Origin: WQUF01 sp031549525
GTDB taxonomy: Bacteria; Bacillota; Clostridia; Clostridiales; Clostridiaceae
Assembly: GCA_031549525.1 (NCBI GenBank)
Contig: JAVBPQ010000075.1
Span: 1 to 21,244 of the forward strand
Length of the DNA: 21,244 bases
Direction of reading: 5' to 3'
Below, piece after piece: positions 21,095 to 21,244 of this stretch. Each line of letters starts with the position of its first letter. Positions within the stretch are counted from its first letter, which is position 1. The position numbers and the translations under genes are program-made. The notes under the pieces were generated by a model that worked only from the letters and a program-made list of their open reading frames with translations, was not told where the DNA came from and made no database searches.

Positions 21095-21244
21095 ATGGAT
21101 AAAATTAAAGAGTTAATTAAATCACTTGAAAATTTAAATTTTAAGGATATGTATAACAATGATTTTTTCTTGACTTGGGAAAAATCTGCCGATGAAATAG
21201 AAGCAGTATTCACAGTTGCAGATACATTAAGAGCTATGAGAGAA
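21095..21244 (+). CDS. ygeW: YgeW knotted carbamoyltransferase-like protein, 5' end only
   Basis: Fifty codons are visible before the window ends, with no stop. The text MDKIKELIKSLENLNFKDMYNNDFFLTWEKSADEIEAVFTVADTLRAMRE matches the start of YgeW, in particular the FLLTWE-x-x-x-D-E-L-x-x-V-x-x-V-A-x-x-L-(K/R)-A-L/M-R pattern. YgeW is a transcarbamylase-fold protein whose natural substrate is unproven. It would couple carbamoyl groups to the ygeX/ygeY route. The ATG has AGGAGAG upstream and lies 19 nt after ygeY. Without the rest, the active-site residues cannot be checked. Confidence 0.85.
   Translation, partial: MDKIKELIKSLENLNFKDMYNNDFFLTWEKSADEIEAVFTVADTLRAMRE

Noticed and set aside
9831..21244. 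In-frame TGA read as selenocysteine
   Set aside because: Every gene in the cluster is full length and ends at a reasonable family position; no internal TGA with a following hairpin was seen.
1..21244. CRISPR arrays, tRNA or rRNA genes
   Set aside because: No regularly spaced direct repeats, cloverleaf signatures, or rRNA-like conserved stretches were seen in the window.

Overview
The window looks like a chromosomal piece of a low-GC, anaerobic, spore-forming clostridium. The grounds are the strong A+T bias, AGA/AGG-rich arginine usage, strong GGAGG ribosome binding sites, a small acid-soluble spore protein gene (tlp), and the coaX-dusB-greA-lysS order, which is familiar from Clostridia.

Layout. 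(1) 1-1800 is a patch of accessory DNA, richer in G+C than the rest over about 250-1800. It holds a decayed AbrB-like gene, strong hairpins, a PadR regulator/DUF2812 pair behind a textbook promoter with a perfect palindrome, and a frameshifted gene remnant; it is probably debris of an integrative element. (2) 1975-4298 carries an SDR oxidoreductase, an exported protein of unknown function (minus strand), a MITE-like hairpin element of about 210 bp, and a SAM-dependent methyltransferase (minus strand) whose stop codon lies inside the element's terminal repeat. (3) 4553-9664 is housekeeping: an ECF S component next to coaX (pantothenate uptake and phosphorylation), dusB, greA, lysS and tlp. The CoaX protein has unusual active-site substitutions. 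(4) 9831-16175 is a tightly packed, partly overlapping run of molybdenum-cofactor and selenium-dependent molybdenum hydroxylase maturation genes: yqeC, a mocA-yqeB fusion, xdhC, mogA/moaB, a moeA-like gene with a cysteine-rich tail, moaC, moaA and a MOSC protein. (5) 16268 to the end is a YheO/DauR-type regulator followed by a 493-residue fold-type II PLP enzyme, ygeX (diaminopropionate ammonia-lyase), ygeY (M20 hydrolase) and the start of ygeW (carbamoyltransferase-like).

Regions 4 and 5 belong together. In E. coli and many anaerobes the ygeWXY genes sit near the putative Se-dependent hydroxylase xdhD and its maturation genes yqeB, yqeC and ygfJ, and this set has been linked to anaerobic purine/uric acid breakdown. 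Here the cofactor-maturation arm and the catabolic arm are adjacent, with a PAS-type regulator between them. The hydroxylase itself and hyuA/ssnA/ygfK are not visible and would be expected beyond 21244. The least explained members are the 493-residue PLP enzyme and the cysteine tail of the MoeA-like protein.

All functions are inferred from motifs read by eye; no database search was run.
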